NCBI GenBank assembly: GCA_021234155.1
Contig: JAJEKV010000065.1
Location: 2,839,396 to 2,903,395 of the forward strand
DNA length: 64,000 nt
Source of the DNA: Isoetes taiwanensis
Lineage: Eukaryota > Streptophyta > Lycopodiopsida > Isoetales > Isoetaceae
Direction: 5' to 3'
The translations under genes and the position numbers were made by a program. Of this stretch, positions 1 to 11,045 are shown piece after piece. The notes beneath the pieces are model-generated. The model saw nothing but the letters and a program-made list of their open reading frames with translations, had not been told where the DNA came from and made no database searches. How positions within the stretch are numbered: position 1 is the first letter of the stretch; every line of letters begins with the position of its first letter.

Positions 1-124
1 AAAGCAAATAGATGCAGCAACAGCAAGGAAACCATGGCTTTAATGGCAGGTTAGACTTAATCCAACTCATACATTAGCCAAATTGAAAACTGAAAACCCC
101 ATCCAACGTCAAGTCAATCTGCCT
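1..124. other. No recognisable feature
   Basis: Ordinary AT-rich sequence beyond the 3' end of the first LINE copy. I see no coding potential or repeat in it. Confidence 0.5.
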
Positions 125-899
125 TTGAGAATGGAATCTGTTTTTATCGTACCGGACACCAATTAGCCTATGGGACTCAAAGAACAGCAAACTGGCCTAT
201 GGATTCAAACAAAAAGAATAGCACAAAAAGAGTGTCAGGGTTAAAAAAAACCTCGCCTTAAGGGTTTTCAAGGTAAAATCTTAGCAGTAATAAGCATGTT
301 GATAAACTGTACAATGATATTTTAGGGTACAATTCAATACCATGCCGGAGGGCATATTTGAGTGCGTGTATCCATGACCCCTTGAAAATATGATCTCAAT
401 AAGCCCACAGAGGCCATATCTAAAAGCGCATGTAGCGGCCCGTTAAGCGAGACTAACTCAATATAGCGTGCCCAGATATGATCGAAAGCTAGACAAGTCT
501 GAAGGGCATGGCATTCATCCTCAATGGCTCCCTGCTGATAACACTGACATATCACATGTCCTCACGTGCTTCCCAAATCCATTTGCGTGTCTCAATGCGG
601 AGTCTATGTGCATCTTGCGAATGGAAGCTATCAGCATGTGCCTCTTCATCGACAAATGTGTACACAGGTAGCGTTGTGGACCTCGTGTGAGCATGGGATT
701 GGTAGTGTGTGCCATTTAAGTTCCATGGCACCCCCGTCCCAGAGTTCGTTAAGAAGCAAACATCAAGGTATTGCCTTATATAAGTGATGGTGGTCTTCTT
801 CAGTTTGGATATGTATGCGCGTGTGCCTGCACATTCCATTGGAAGAACCATTGGGCTCGTTTCTCCTTCCAGCTGGCTTTAAAGGGGCAGTGGACTTAA
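125..899 (-). mobile_element. LINE copy A, 3' part (end of ORF2 and 3' UTR)
   Basis: This is the 3' portion of a non-LTR retrotransposon read on the minus strand. The translation of about 555 down to 340 carries a zf-RVT-like segment (CQCYQQG...EDECHALQTC, then AFDHIWARY) of the kind that closes plant LINE ORF2 proteins. Downstream lies a 3' UTR with the hairpin arms AAAACC and GGTTTT (247-268), then a terminal block ending near 130 that recurs at 9920, 29945, 43750 and 59250. The copy is full of stops. At 899 it is interrupted by a Ty1/copia insertion and resumes at 6829; the join is supported by copy B, which reads continuously through the equivalent site near 10656. Confidence 0.8.
247..268 (-). 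other. LINE 3' UTR hairpin, copy A
   Basis: On the minus strand, AAAACC and GGTTTT arms enclose a 10-nt loop. The same hairpin is found in three further copies of this LINE family, at 10006-10027, 43836-43857 and 59143-59163 (plus strand). Confidence 0.6.
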
Positions 900-1641
900 T
901 GTTAGAACTAGACAACACGTTCAATCTTATCCTAGCAAAGATGTCATTCAACTTCACTCTTATGATAATTCAGGCTTATCAAATCTTATTTATGCTTCAC
1001 AACACCATTAGCATTTCAATCAAACCCTTCACACGGCAAAGGAAGCCACATTATGGTCAATAATTCCTTGCTCAAATCAATCTTCAAAACCAACAAGTAA
1101 GCACTAGTCAACTTGGGATATAATTCTTCAACCATAAAAATAAATCCCAATACAAAATATTGCAAATGATCAGCATGGCGGAGGGATTGGTTTGAATTCA
1201 GAGTAGCAATGTTTTTGCCTCCATTCGATCCTTATATGAGGCGGATCAAACCATCCTTGGACCGAATGATTCTTTAAGGCTCTGCTTCACCTTATAATAG
1301 AACCGTAGAGGCGGTTAAGGCATCATTCATGCTTTCCAATCGAGAAATTTGTCTATTGAACTATATCCACGGGCTTGGCTAAGGAAATTTGCTACTTCGA
1401 TTTATCCCACATACACCCTTTAGGAAAGCACATAAAGCACATAAAGCACTTATATGTATAAAGCACTTATATGCATTCGTTTGCATCTTCAAGCTGTTCT
1501 TGACTTTACAACCCCTCCACTTTGCTTCTCATAGGTTGTTTTTTGTAGCTACAATATATTCACTTTATGCTTGCTTCTCATGAATATAAGATGACAATTT
1601 TCTAAATTCCTTATAATATGACATGACTTACATTTTCAACA
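900..1641 (-). repeat. Ty1/copia 3' LTR
   Basis: 742 bp, nearly the same as 6090-6823. The plus-strand ends are TGTTAGAAC and TTTTCAACA. Relative to the other LTR it carries small differences, including an extra short CATAAAGCA repeat near 1428-1450. Confidence 0.92.
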
Positions 1642-1652
1642 CTTCCCCTTCA
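1642..1652 (-). promoter_or_regulatory. Polypurine tract of the copia element
   Basis: On the minus strand GAAGGGGAAG directly precedes the 3' LTR terminus TGTTGAA, the expected position and composition for the plus-strand primer of reverse transcription. Confidence 0.85.
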
Positions 1653-1689
1653 TGTCATATCTCCTTATGTCATATCCGAATCTGTATGC

Positions 1690-1990
1690 ATGATTTGCTT
1701 TACGAGCTCGGTGAACCTTTTTCTGCTGCGAGAACCTTTGTCAAAATATCACGCTACTGTTTATACGTACTAATATAATTAACTTGGATCAATCCTTTGC
1801 ATCTTGCATCCCTAATGAAATGCATTTCTAATTCTATATGCCCGACCTTTCATGCATTCTTTGGATTTACGGTCATGGCTATGCGGCTTGTCTTGTCACA
1901 TAGCATTTCACTAGAGTTTGGTTTGCTCAATTCCAAGTTCCAAAATTAACCTCCTTTCCCATATTAGTTCTTTTTGCACATAATGTGGTG
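1690..1990 (-). pseudogene. Copia RNase H remnant
   Basis: Minus-strand translation across two frames gives TVNPKNAWKVGHIELEMHFI followed by RDARCKGLIQVNYISTYKQ and a DILTK-like motif. These match the C-terminal RNase H of Ty1/copia polyproteins (pattern KNP...H..KHIE...HFIRD, then QLADILTK). Two frames and stops are needed, so it is a pseudogene. The polyprotein ends just upstream of the PPT. Confidence 0.75.
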
Positions 1991-2393
1991 AGGCATACTT
2001 TCGAAACCTGCGATGAACAATGCTATAGATGATTGTTTTTGCACTTCCAAGCTACAAGACCCCCTCCAAGCATCATAAGGTATATCGATGTTGATTTTCT
2101 TGCATCTAAATCTCACCTTGGTCGGCATCACAAAATGCGGTCAATATTAAGTTTTTTGAATTGTATGCAATTCCCATATCAATAGTGCCTTTCAAATATC
2201 TCGAGAACACGTTTTGCGGCAATCAATGATCCTTCCACGGATCATTGTTGTATCTTGAGCATGTTTACACTATGAGCAATATCGGCCTTGTGCAATTAGC
2301 AACATAGGCTAGGCATCTGTTAAAGATCTATATGGAATTTTCTCCATGATTTTCCTTTCTTCATCATTCTTAGGACACATGTCAAGAGAAAAC

Positions 2394-3241
2394 TTACATC
2401 ACAGTGCGGCGGGGAGTTTTACTAATGTTGCATTCTTTCATTTTAAATTTTTCAAGCATACCTCTGATCTGCTCTTTTTGAGTTAAAATGATGGTACCTT
2501 TATCTCTATTTCTTGACACCTCAATCCCTAAAAACTTTGTAAGTTCTCCAAGGTCTGACATTTCAAATCTGCTTTTCAACAACTTTTTGCACATCAATAA
2601 ACATTTTTTTTCCTTTTGCCACCATAATGTTGTCATCAACATATAAAGCAATAATGCACCAACCGTCTTGACATTCAAATTTATACAAATTCCCATCATT
2701 CAAAAACTTAACAAATCCTTGTTCAATAAGATAAGAATCCATGCATTTGTACCATTCTCTAGGAGATTGTCTTAGCCCATAAACTGCCCTTTTCAATTTC
2801 CAAACCTTATCTTCCCTTGCTCAAATCCACGGTGCTTGTTTCATGAAAATTTCCTCATCTAATTTTGCATTTAAGAAAGCAATTTTTACATCCATGTGAT
2901 GCACTTCTAGATTCCATGCATTTGCCAAAGCCCGGTAGCATTACGACCTTTGTTCATTTTACTAAAGGAGAAAATGTTTCATCAAAATCGACCTTTTTAC
3001 GTGAGAACCCACATGCAACTTGACTGGCTTTGTATTTAGGTGATTTACCATCCGCTCCAGTTTTGATTACGAAAATCCATTTATTGCCTACTATATTCTT
3101 ACCCTTTGGAGTGTTCCTTTGTTTCAAAGGTGTGGGTCGACAAAAGAATCCATTTCCTCTTTCATAGCATTTAGCCCTTTGCTCTTTGTCATTTGAAACT
3201 AGAACATCATCTAAGGTTTTGGCATACGGGTTTAGATGCAT
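2394..3241 (-). pseudogene. Copia reverse transcriptase (RVT_2), broken
   Basis: Two blocks in different frames. 3241-2954 holds the N-terminal RT region, with NKWIFVIKTGADGK (consensus KWVFKIK...DG), KASQVACGFSRKKVDFDET and FSPLVK. 2796-2394 holds AVYGLRQSPREWYKCMDSYL, the catalytic ALYVDDNIMV motif (copia YVDDML), and DLGELTKFLGIEVSR. The gap between the blocks (2800-2950) is out of frame. The order and spacing are those of plant copia RT. Asp residues of the YVDD box are still present. Confidence 0.9.
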
Positions 3242-3599
3242 TAAAATTTCAAAAATATTGTTTACCTCATGCTCTGTTCAACTTGCAATCTCTTACTCCT
3301 TCCGGCTTCATCACGACCATGCATCTCGGTCTTAAATTTCAAGCACAGCTTTGAAGTTTTTGCGCACATCATTCTTTTTTTTTTTTTACTTGAGGTTGTT
3401 GTTGAATTACAGTCTGAGACCTTTCAACGACTTGTATCCATTGATTCTTCTTCACCTTCCCACGAAGAGTCTTCAATTTCTTCTGAATTTACTGTTTGTG
3501 TTTTCACCTCGGTTCCACATCATCATCATCGTATCAATCTCATTTACTTTGTTAGTAGATCTGACCTTAGCATTCTGTTTGATCAACTTAACATTTTCA

Positions 3600-4383
3600 G
3601 GCAGACTTTATAGGTCTAGATAATACTTTGTAAACTTGTCCCTCATCAAAGGAAACATCTCGACTAATAATTACCCTTCTTGCTTTAGGATCATATAACC
3701 TATAAGCCTTGGGTGATTATCATATCCTACTAGATATGTAATTAGAGCGATCATCTAATTTTTTTTGTTTTCCTTTGGTATATGAACAAATGCTAAGCAT
3801 CCATACACTCTCAAATTTTCATAATTTGGTTTCCTTCTGACCAAAGCATATCGGGAATTCCACCATGTGTACTAGCGGATGGCAACATGTTTTGAATAGT
3901 CACGGCGGTTTGAGCGCCTCTTCCCATAAGAAATTTGGTAATCCTCTTTGATTTTAACATGCTCCTACTTGACATTTAAAATTGTTCTGTTCTTCCTTTC
4001 GGCTACACCATTCATTTGTGGGAAATGACTACAAGTTAGTTGCCTTTTAATGCCTTTATTCTTGCAAAACCTCTTAAATTCTCCTGATAGGAACTCACCT
4101 CCTCTGTCAACCTCAAACATTTGATCCTTCTTCCTGTTTCAGTCTCCATCTCATTAACAAATTGTTTACACTTTTCAAAAGCTGCATCTTTAGTTTTAAT
4201 GCAATACACTTTAGTTTTTCTACTGAAATCATCTATTAGAGTCATAAAGTATCTTTTCCCACTCAGACTAACAACATTAAGTGGTCCACACAAATCCGTA
4301 TGTACCAAATCCAAAATACCCTTTGCTCTTGCACCTTTTTTCTTAAAAGGTAATCTGTTGTGTTTGCCAAGCATACATCCCAT
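3600..4383 (-). pseudogene. Copia integrase core, broken
   Basis: 4383-4036 encodes LDLVHTDLCGPLNVVSLSGK, RYFMTLIDDFSRKTKVY and KCKQFVNEMETETGRRIKCLR. This is the rve core of Ty1/copia integrase, including the first catalytic Asp (HTDLCGP) and the DDFSR motif. The second and third catalytic regions, down to about 3600, are recognisable only in pieces in other frames, for example the region around 3990-4030 that matches the (E)RKNRTILNV-type segment. Confidence 0.85.
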
Positions 4384-4759
4384 GCATACTTGTTTTTCAG
4401 ATTGGGATGTGCTGATATTAAGGAATCCTTCCTTGTTTAATACCTCAATTGTAGCAGGATTAACATGACATAATCTTTCATGCCAATTTTTGAGGAGATG
4501 GATAAGTCGAGCAAATTGATTTGGACATCAAATGTTGTCTGTTTAATCCATATAAATTTCCAACTCTTTTTCCCACAAACATTTTTTTATTACCAAGAAA
4601 AATATTACAATGAAGTTTTTCAAACACCACTTTATAGCCAAGATCAACTAACTGGCATATTGAAATAAGATTTCTTATCAATCTGGTATGCACAACACAT
4701 TTTTTAGCTTTTCTGACTTTGCCTTCTAGGTCAAACAACTCGAACTCCGGCACTCTCAA
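4384..4759 (-). pseudogene. Copia GAG-pre-integrase segment
   Basis: 4759-4478 encodes VVHTRLIRNLISICQLVDLG, then YKVVFEKLHCNIFLGNKKMF and GNLYGLN, the conserved segment between protease and integrase (pattern V..L..NLLSVGQL...G......C.I). The frame breaks before the integrase. Confidence 0.85.
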
Positions 4760-5900
4760 TTCTTCTTAATTCCCCATTTCCAAAGCTGTACATGTCCTCC
4801 TTCTTTTCTCACGGCATTTTTTTAGCATTTCTAAGCTTCTGTCACGGATCTCTCGACTCTGAATCTAAGATAAGAGCATCGGTGTCAAATTTTGTATTAA
4901 TCTTAGAACAAGCCTTAGACATATTTACCTCAATGTCTTCATCCTGCTCATCTTCCTCTTGGCTTGTTTCTCGAGCAATATTTAGGCTAGGCTTAGCCTT
5001 GGATCCTTTACCTTCAAATTTCTTCCCTTTCCCTCTTTTTTGGACTTGGCGGTTGGTTTGCTATGTGACCTTTACCCTCACAATTATAACAAATAACTTC
5101 TTTTCCAAGTTTAGGGCAATTTATTTTAAGGTGACCATAAGCATCCACCAGTTAAAGCATGGGCCAATTTGTTTTTTATTAAACACCTTCTTGCCTTTTT
5201 TCTGTTTGACAATCATGGCCTCTGAATCATCATCATCATCTCCTTTGGTCTGCTCAAATTCTGTCCTGATCATTCTAATTGCATGTTCTTTTGATTTAGC
5301 CACATTTCTTAACAAAGTAGCTTTTGTGCATTATGGGAGATTTGCTCTAGAAATAGCTAGAAGTTGATAGTCCTCATTTAACACAACTCCTGCTCCCTCT
5401 AAGTAAAGCAATTATTGATTCAAATTTTTCGAAATTGGTAATGTTGTCTTTCTCATACAATTTTAATTTTCTCAACCTTGTTTTTCCAATACATCTATTT
5501 GAGAGGAAGACTTTTGCTCATAATTATCTAACATAAATTTCCACATTTCTGCGGGGATTTTACCTTTGAGTTTTAGCTTGATAGCTGTCCCCACCTTACG
5601 GCATATTATGGATTGAGCTTCCATTATTCTTGCCTTCTCATCCACACTAGCCAGCGATTAGTTAACTCTTCTTCTTGCGCATTAGTTCACCATGGAATAG
5701 TTAGTTCCACCTTCACCACTTAGGAAAAAATAATAATTTTTTAAGAAAATTTGTTCTAGCTCCACCAAATGCTAAAAATAAAAAGAGGTTGAAGTACTTT
5801 TTGATTCTTCTCCTCCGGATATGATTAGTAGTTTAGTTTCTAGCATTATGAATTAATTTGAGTCCTAGACTTTTGCTAGTTAGCATTATTTTAGTATTAA
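4760..5900 (-). pseudogene. Copia gag with zinc-knuckle remnants and protease remnant
   Basis: Near 5110-5060 the minus strand reads CYNCEGKGHIAN, a CX2CX4H zinc knuckle whose last Cys is replaced. A second knuckle just upstream (CFN..., then YGHLK.NCPKLGKE) is split by a frameshift near 5150. An acidic run DDDDDSE (about 5235) and the gag tail MLRNVAKSKEHAIRMIRTEF precede it. Further on, a degenerate LILDSES may be the protease active site (normal form WILDSG). Gag upstream to about 5900 is too broken to delimit. Confidence 0.7.
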
Positions 5901-6070
5901 CCACATTAGGATCAATCAAGTACCATAATTTTTCAAATTCTAACACCTCATTTTGAAGAATGCCTTGCTTCCATGCCTTGCTTCCGAATCAAAAACTGTT
6001 TCCCCTTTGAAGACCTCTATGGAGTTTAAGAGATTAGCTCAAATCGAGTAGACATCTTGCTTTCACGGAT

Positions 6071-6089
6071 TTATTGGCTCGATACCCTT
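6071..6089 (-). promoter_or_regulatory. Copia primer binding site
   Basis: Just inside the 5' LTR the minus strand reads GGGTATCGAGCCA. This resembles the plant initiator-Met tRNA complement TGGTATCAGAGCC with one base missing and one changed at the start. The position next to the LTR end supports the call. Confidence 0.65.
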
Positions 6090-6823
6090 TGTTAGAACTA
6101 GACAACACGTTCAATCTTATCCTAGCAAAGATGTCATTCAACTTCACTCTTATGATAATTCAGGCTTATCAAATCTTATTTATGCTTCACAACACCATTA
6201 GCATTTCAATCAAACCCTTCACACCAGCAAGGAAGCCACATTATGGTCAATAATTCCTTGCTCAAATCAATCTTCAAAAAAAACCAACAAGTAAGCACTA
6301 GTCAACTTGGGATATAATTCTTCAACCATTAAAATAAATCCCAATACAAAATATTGCAAATGATCACTGTAGCAGAGGGATTGACTGAATTCCCGTAGCA
6401 ACGTTGACTGCCTCCATTCGATCGTATATGAGACGGATCAAACCATCCTTGGACCCGAATGATTCTTTAAGGCTCTGCTTCACCTTATAAGAGAACTGTC
6501 CGGCGGTTAAGGCATCATTCATGCTTTCCAATCTGAGGCTGTTGTCTATTGAACTATATCCCACGGGCTTGGCTAAGGAAATCTGCTACTTTCGATTTAT
6601 CCCACATACCTGCTTTAGGAAAGCACATAAAGCACTTATATGTATAAAGCACTTATATGCATTCGTTTGCATCTTCAACTGTTCTTGACTTTACAACCTA
6701 CTGCCACTGCTTCTCATAGGTTGTTTTTGTAGCTACAATATATTCACTGCCACTGCTTCTCATGAATATAAGATGACAATTTTCTAAATTCCTTATAATA
6801 TGACATGACTTACATTTTCAACA
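6090..6823 (-). repeat. Ty1/copia 5' LTR
   Basis: 734 bp direct repeat of 900-1641 with the same termini. In element sense it begins TGTTGAAAATG at 6823. CTTAA follows at 6824-6828, the partner of 895-899. Confidence 0.92.
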
Positions 6824-7862
6824 CTTAATGCCATGGCATAAGCAAGAATAGAGACAGACATCACCCGTACTGACAACTTTCTGAAAATAGATGAAAAGGC
6901 TTTCTGGACATGCTCCACGTCATTCCAGGTGGCGATGGATATTACCGGGCCCCAAACCTCAGCCCCATATATGAGAACCAGCTCGACCAAAGTCCTGCAA
7001 CTGGTGGCCGGATCATACAACTCCAGTTTCTGACTGTTGTTTTGCATAGCATATAGGGTCTCCCAGCCCGTTATGACGCGCGATCGGATTGAAGCATCCC
7101 AGTATGTGGTAGATGGGAACTCCACTTCCAAATACTTGTAGGTGGAAGCCACCTCCACATTTTGGCCCTGATAAGTGGAGGGAGGCCTTAGCTAGTGCAA
7201 GAACGAGAGGAGCAGCACCTTGGTCTTGGCCATGGTAACCCACATGGTGAACCAGCAGAAAGTATCCAGAGCATCCAAATGGCACTGCATGTCCTTTGTG
7301 GTATAATCTAAGAGGTCTGTATCATTTGCGTATATGAGCTGCCGAATTATGTGGTGAACAAGTTGTGCTCCTCCCGCTATCGTGTCAGCAAGGCAATTTT
7401 TCAACTCATAAATATATACGCCAAAGAGCATTGGGGAGAGTGGCAACCCCAACGGACTCTAATACTGCTGATGATAGGTCATCTTGACGGTGTCATCAGC
7501 CTGAACATACCTCATACAACCTGTATAATGGATTTTGCAAATCTATAGGGCCTCCAATTGCCTCAATCTGTCCCACAACTTGTCCCAAGACACAGTGTCA
7601 AAAGATTTTGCAAAATCAACAAAGCAGCAGTACAAGTCCTGCCGATGATTCCTGCTATCAATTAAGGTTTATAGAGTGAAATTTGATCAATGGTGGAATG
7701 TTGGAGCGGAATTCTGCCTGTGTGAGAGACCACACCTCCGCTTCCTCCGCCCACATCTTCAACTATTGCTCAAGAATAATGACCAACAGTTTTGCAAAGA
7801 GTGAACTGACCATGATAGTGCAGCAATTGGCCCATGCCCACCTTTTACACTTTGAATCATGT
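6824..7862 (-). pseudogene. LINE copy A, reverse transcriptase part of ORF2
   Basis: The continuation of LINE copy A beyond the copia insertion. Minus-strand blocks in order: VSSLFAKLL and QAEFRSN (about 7830-7700); LYCCFVDFAKSFDTVSWDKL, RT motif A with the catalytic Asp (about 7640-7580); GLPLSPMLFGVYIYELK (7450); LIYANDTDLLDY, motif C with YADD changed to YAND (about 7350); YKYLEVEFPSTTYWD, then LIYGAEVWGP and TWNDVEHVQKAF (7150-6900). This is the non-LTR RT with its C-terminal region. Stops, frameshifts and the lost Asp make it inactive. The 5' end near 7862 looks truncated. Confidence 0.9.
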
Positions 7863-8435
7863 CGATAAAATAATATATGACATGAGTATAACTTGTATCG
7901 ATGTTATGATATTACATATTATTATGTAAAATGGAGTGTTAATTTTACATAATTTAAAACAGGTATAATTTGGTAGTAATTTCAAAAAAAGTCCTTCTAC
8001 AGCATTGTTTGGACTTTGGGCATATTTGCTTAGACTAATAAGAACTTAGATATTTTAGACTTTGGGCATATTTGTTCAGACTAATAAGAACTTAAATATT
8101 TCAAACTTCTGAACTCCAATGGTGTTTGCTTTCTATATTTTGCATGTTCTTTTGCAGCAATATATATACTAAAATATATATTCCTTTGCATCCCGAGGCA
8201 CTATAGATTATGGATGGCATTGTAAAGAGGGGCATCGACATAGTTATTAATGCCCCGAATGAATACATTTTATTCAACATGGAGATACAATATATATAAT
8301 GTTGGGCAAATTTGTAGATATTTTATCGATAAGAATTTCCCCTTTGAAAATACTATCTATCTATCTTTTGGTGGCCATTTGTTCTTTTCATGGAAGTTAG
8401 AAGCCACCTATATCTATCTATCTTAATTAAGTTAG
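7863..8435. other. AT-rich intergenic stretch
   Basis: No coding potential seen. It contains a local direct repeat of about 45 bp (8014-8060 resembles 8058-8100, with TTTGGGCATATTTG and CTAATAAGAACTTA) and short CTAT tracts near 8355 and 8411. Confidence 0.5.
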
Positions 8436-8941
8436 GGTACATTCGCAACCTTGGTTAAGTTAAGTTAAAATATGGTTTTTAACTAAGTTTACATTCGCAC
8501 CACTAGTTAAGTTAGCATATAGTTAAGAAATATAGTTAAGAATTTAGTTAACTTTTTTAACCAAAAACACTAACTAAACTTGACTTCGCACTTTGTTCAG
8601 TTAAGTTAGCAAAATTAACTAAAAGTTAACTAAATTAAAAATTAGCACTAAAAGTTAAATGACCTCATAGAGGTCACTTTAAGTTTAGTTAAATGTGCTT
8701 ATTATTTTTTATGCCTTTGGCTAACTTAACTAGACATGTTCAAAAGCATTTACTTAGCTAGTTAAGTTATTTTTTTAACCAAATTTTTTAACTAAACGAG
8801 TGCGAAATGGTTTTCCGTTAAGTTAGCCTAACTAAATTTTTTAACTAGCTTCGGTGTGAAGGCAATCACCCGGTTAGTGTTAACTTAACTTAACGGTAAA
8901 AGTTAACTTAACTAATTCTAACCATGCGTGCGAATAGACCC
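8436..8941. mobile_element. MITE-like element with subterminal repeats
   Basis: The left end GGGTACATTCGCAACC and the reverse complement of the right end (GGGTCTATTCGCACGC) match closely. Inside, the motif TTCGCA followed by a TTAAGTTA run recurs several times in both orientations (for example at 8491, 8584 and, inverted, 8798), so the element is a chain of subterminal repeats with no coding capacity. Both flanks carry AGTTA (8431-8435 and about 8943-8948), a possible short target duplication, though not clean. I cannot assign a superfamily. Confidence 0.6.
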
Positions 8942-9914
8942 TTAGTTAGATTATTATTTAAGGTTGCTAAACATGGCCCTTCTCTATTATATGTATTGTT
9001 CTCGTGTTCAAATATCAGTGGATGGAGCCATGAATAGAAGTACCGCTTTTGCCAAATCAAAAACAGTATAATAAACCAATGTGACATTATGACTCCTCAT
9101 CTCTCAAGGGCCCCCATATGGGTGCACTTTTATTTACAAATTTTTAGTTGCAATACCACTTGCTCGAAAACATAAAATACTATATGGATTTGAGTATTGG
9201 GCATTCTTTGTTTCATTGGTTTCGGGTTTACATCCTTCGAATCCTTGGTATATTGAAACAGGTCTTTCTTTTCCAACATATCACGTGTCTTCACATGATA
9301 AAATATTTCTCACTAAAAGCGTGTGTCAAGCAATGATAGGCATTAATCATGGACATGTGAAACGGATAGACCTACTGGAGTTCATAGATGGAATATATGT
9401 AGTCGTGTCGTATATGTAATGGGGTGCCAAGTGTGCAAGATTTGGGGTTTAGGGATGTCAACATTAGTCCTGGATTTGATGTGATGTTAATCAAATTTGT
9501 TATAGACGGGTATTGAACACAAAAGGAAATGGTTCATGGAACAAATAATGATGCTTAATCCTAGGGTTAGGGTTTAGGATTTAGGCCTTTGTAGTGGGAT
9601 TCAAAGTTCAGTTTTATGGTAAGGCACGAAGCATGACTTACTGCTCTGGCTTTATATCTTACAAGTTTAATCAGTTTAAAGAAAAGAACTTACTTTTAAT
9701 ATAAAGTTAAATTGGCTGTGGTTTAGAATTATTCATGTTGATATATAAATTGGAAGGAAGGTCAAGATTTTCAATGCTTTTTGGTACATTTAGAAGAAGA
9801 CTTCTAAGTTTGTACTTTTTTTAGAATTTAACATAAGTGTATAATTTGAATAGGGTTTGGAGTGCATGTACAACTCCATATTCTACAAATAAAGTTTTCC
9901 TATTCTTTAAAAGC
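8942..9914. other. No recognisable feature
   Basis: AT-rich sequence with only short open frames lacking family features. Confidence 0.45.
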
Positions 9915-11045
9915 TAGAATGTATTTTTATCATCCACGGAGACCAATTAGCCTATGGGGCCCAAATAAAGAGAACAATAAGCATATTACTGTCAAGATAA
10001 AAAAAAAAACCCGCCTTGAAGGGTTTTCAAGAGAAAAACCTTGGCAACAATAAGTATGCTGACAAATGTGCAATGATATATTAGGGTACGATTCAACACC
10101 GTGCCAGAGGACATATCTAAGTGTGTCTATCCATGGCATCCTAAAGATATGATCCCAGTAAGCCCACAGGGATTGTGTCTAATAGCATATGTAGTGGCTG
10201 GTTAGGGGGACTAACTGAATATACTGTGCTCGGATATGATCGAATGCTGGAAAGTCCGAACTGCATAGCATTCATCCTCAATGTCTTCCTGTTGGCAACA
10301 ATGACAAATCCTGTTCTCACGTGCCTCCCGAGTCCATCTCCATATCTCAATGTGGAGTTGATGCCCACATGTGCGAATGGAGGCTATCAGTTTGTGCTTC
10401 TTCATGGGCAAATGTGTATGCAAGTAGCATTGTGAGCCTTGTATGAGCATGGGATGGATCTATTGATAGTGGTAGTATGACGTCTTAACCTGTTCCAGAG
10501 CACTCGTATCTCAGGATTTGCTAAGGAAGCAAGCATCAAAGCACTGCCGCATTCCTCAACTTGGATCTATTCGCACCTATGTGCTTGCATATTCTAACGG
10601 AAGAACCATTGAGCTTGTTTTTCTTTTCCAGCTAGCTTTAAGGCATTGTTGATCTAGTGCCACGGCATAAGCAGATTGGGGAGACGAGCATCACCCATAC
10701 CGACCACCTTCTGAAAGTAGATTATACGCGGGTCTAGAGTGCGACCCTTTGAAAAGGCAACAAACTTGTCTCCTGCAGCAGGATCTGATATGAAACTATG
10801 GACTTTACTCCAAGCGCTCGAGCTAAGTCGGCCTTCTATACCTGCTCCAGGTCATTCTAGATGGCGAGGGATATTATCAGGCCCCAGACTTTGACCTCGT
10901 ATAAGAAAGCAGGCTCTATTAAGGCATTGAATAAGTGCGATTGATGGTCCTAAGCATATAGCTCTGCTTTGTGACTATTGTTCTGCATGGCATACAGTGC
11001 CTTCGGTTTGTTGTGATGCACAATTGTATGGAAGCGCTCCAGTAT
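9915..11045 (-). mobile_element. LINE copy B, 3' part of ORF2 and 3' UTR
   Basis: Minus-strand relative of copy A. Its 3' UTR block (9925-10030) and hairpin (10006-10027) match copy A, and 10141-10450 repeats the CHCCQQE..EDECYA zf-RVT-like segment. 10650-11030 encodes SYQILLQETSLLPF and a WND-like segment found near the end of ORF2 in this family. It reads straight through the site where the copia element sits in copy A, which confirms that insertion. The 5' side is cut at 11045 by the LTR of E1. Confidence 0.8.
10006..10027 (-). other. LINE 3' UTR hairpin, copy B
   Basis: AAAACCC and GGGTTTT arms, 7 bp, enclose an 8-nt loop on the minus strand. This is the best-paired member of the family. 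Confidence 0.65.

Larger units (their letters stand above)
900..6823 (-). mobile_element. Ty1/copia retrotransposon, full length, decayed
   Basis: A complete element in minus orientation. It has LTRs at 6090-6823 (5') and 900-1641 (3'), both running TGTTGAAAA...TTCTAACA in element sense, and is flanked by a perfect 5-bp target duplication CTTAA (895-899 and 6824-6828). The order in element sense is PBS, gag with zinc-knuckle remnants, protease remnant, GAG-pre-integrase, integrase, reverse transcriptase, RNase H, PPT. Integrase before RT marks it as copia rather than Ty3. Frameshifts and stops occur throughout, and the two LTRs differ by many substitutions and short indels, so it is old and inactive. 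It sits inside LINE copy A. Confidence 0.93.

Noticed and set aside
3269-3623. Plus-strand open frames opposite the copia pol region
   Set aside because: Antisense to a recognised copia polyprotein and without family features; the same applies to 4121-4468 and 4792-5367.
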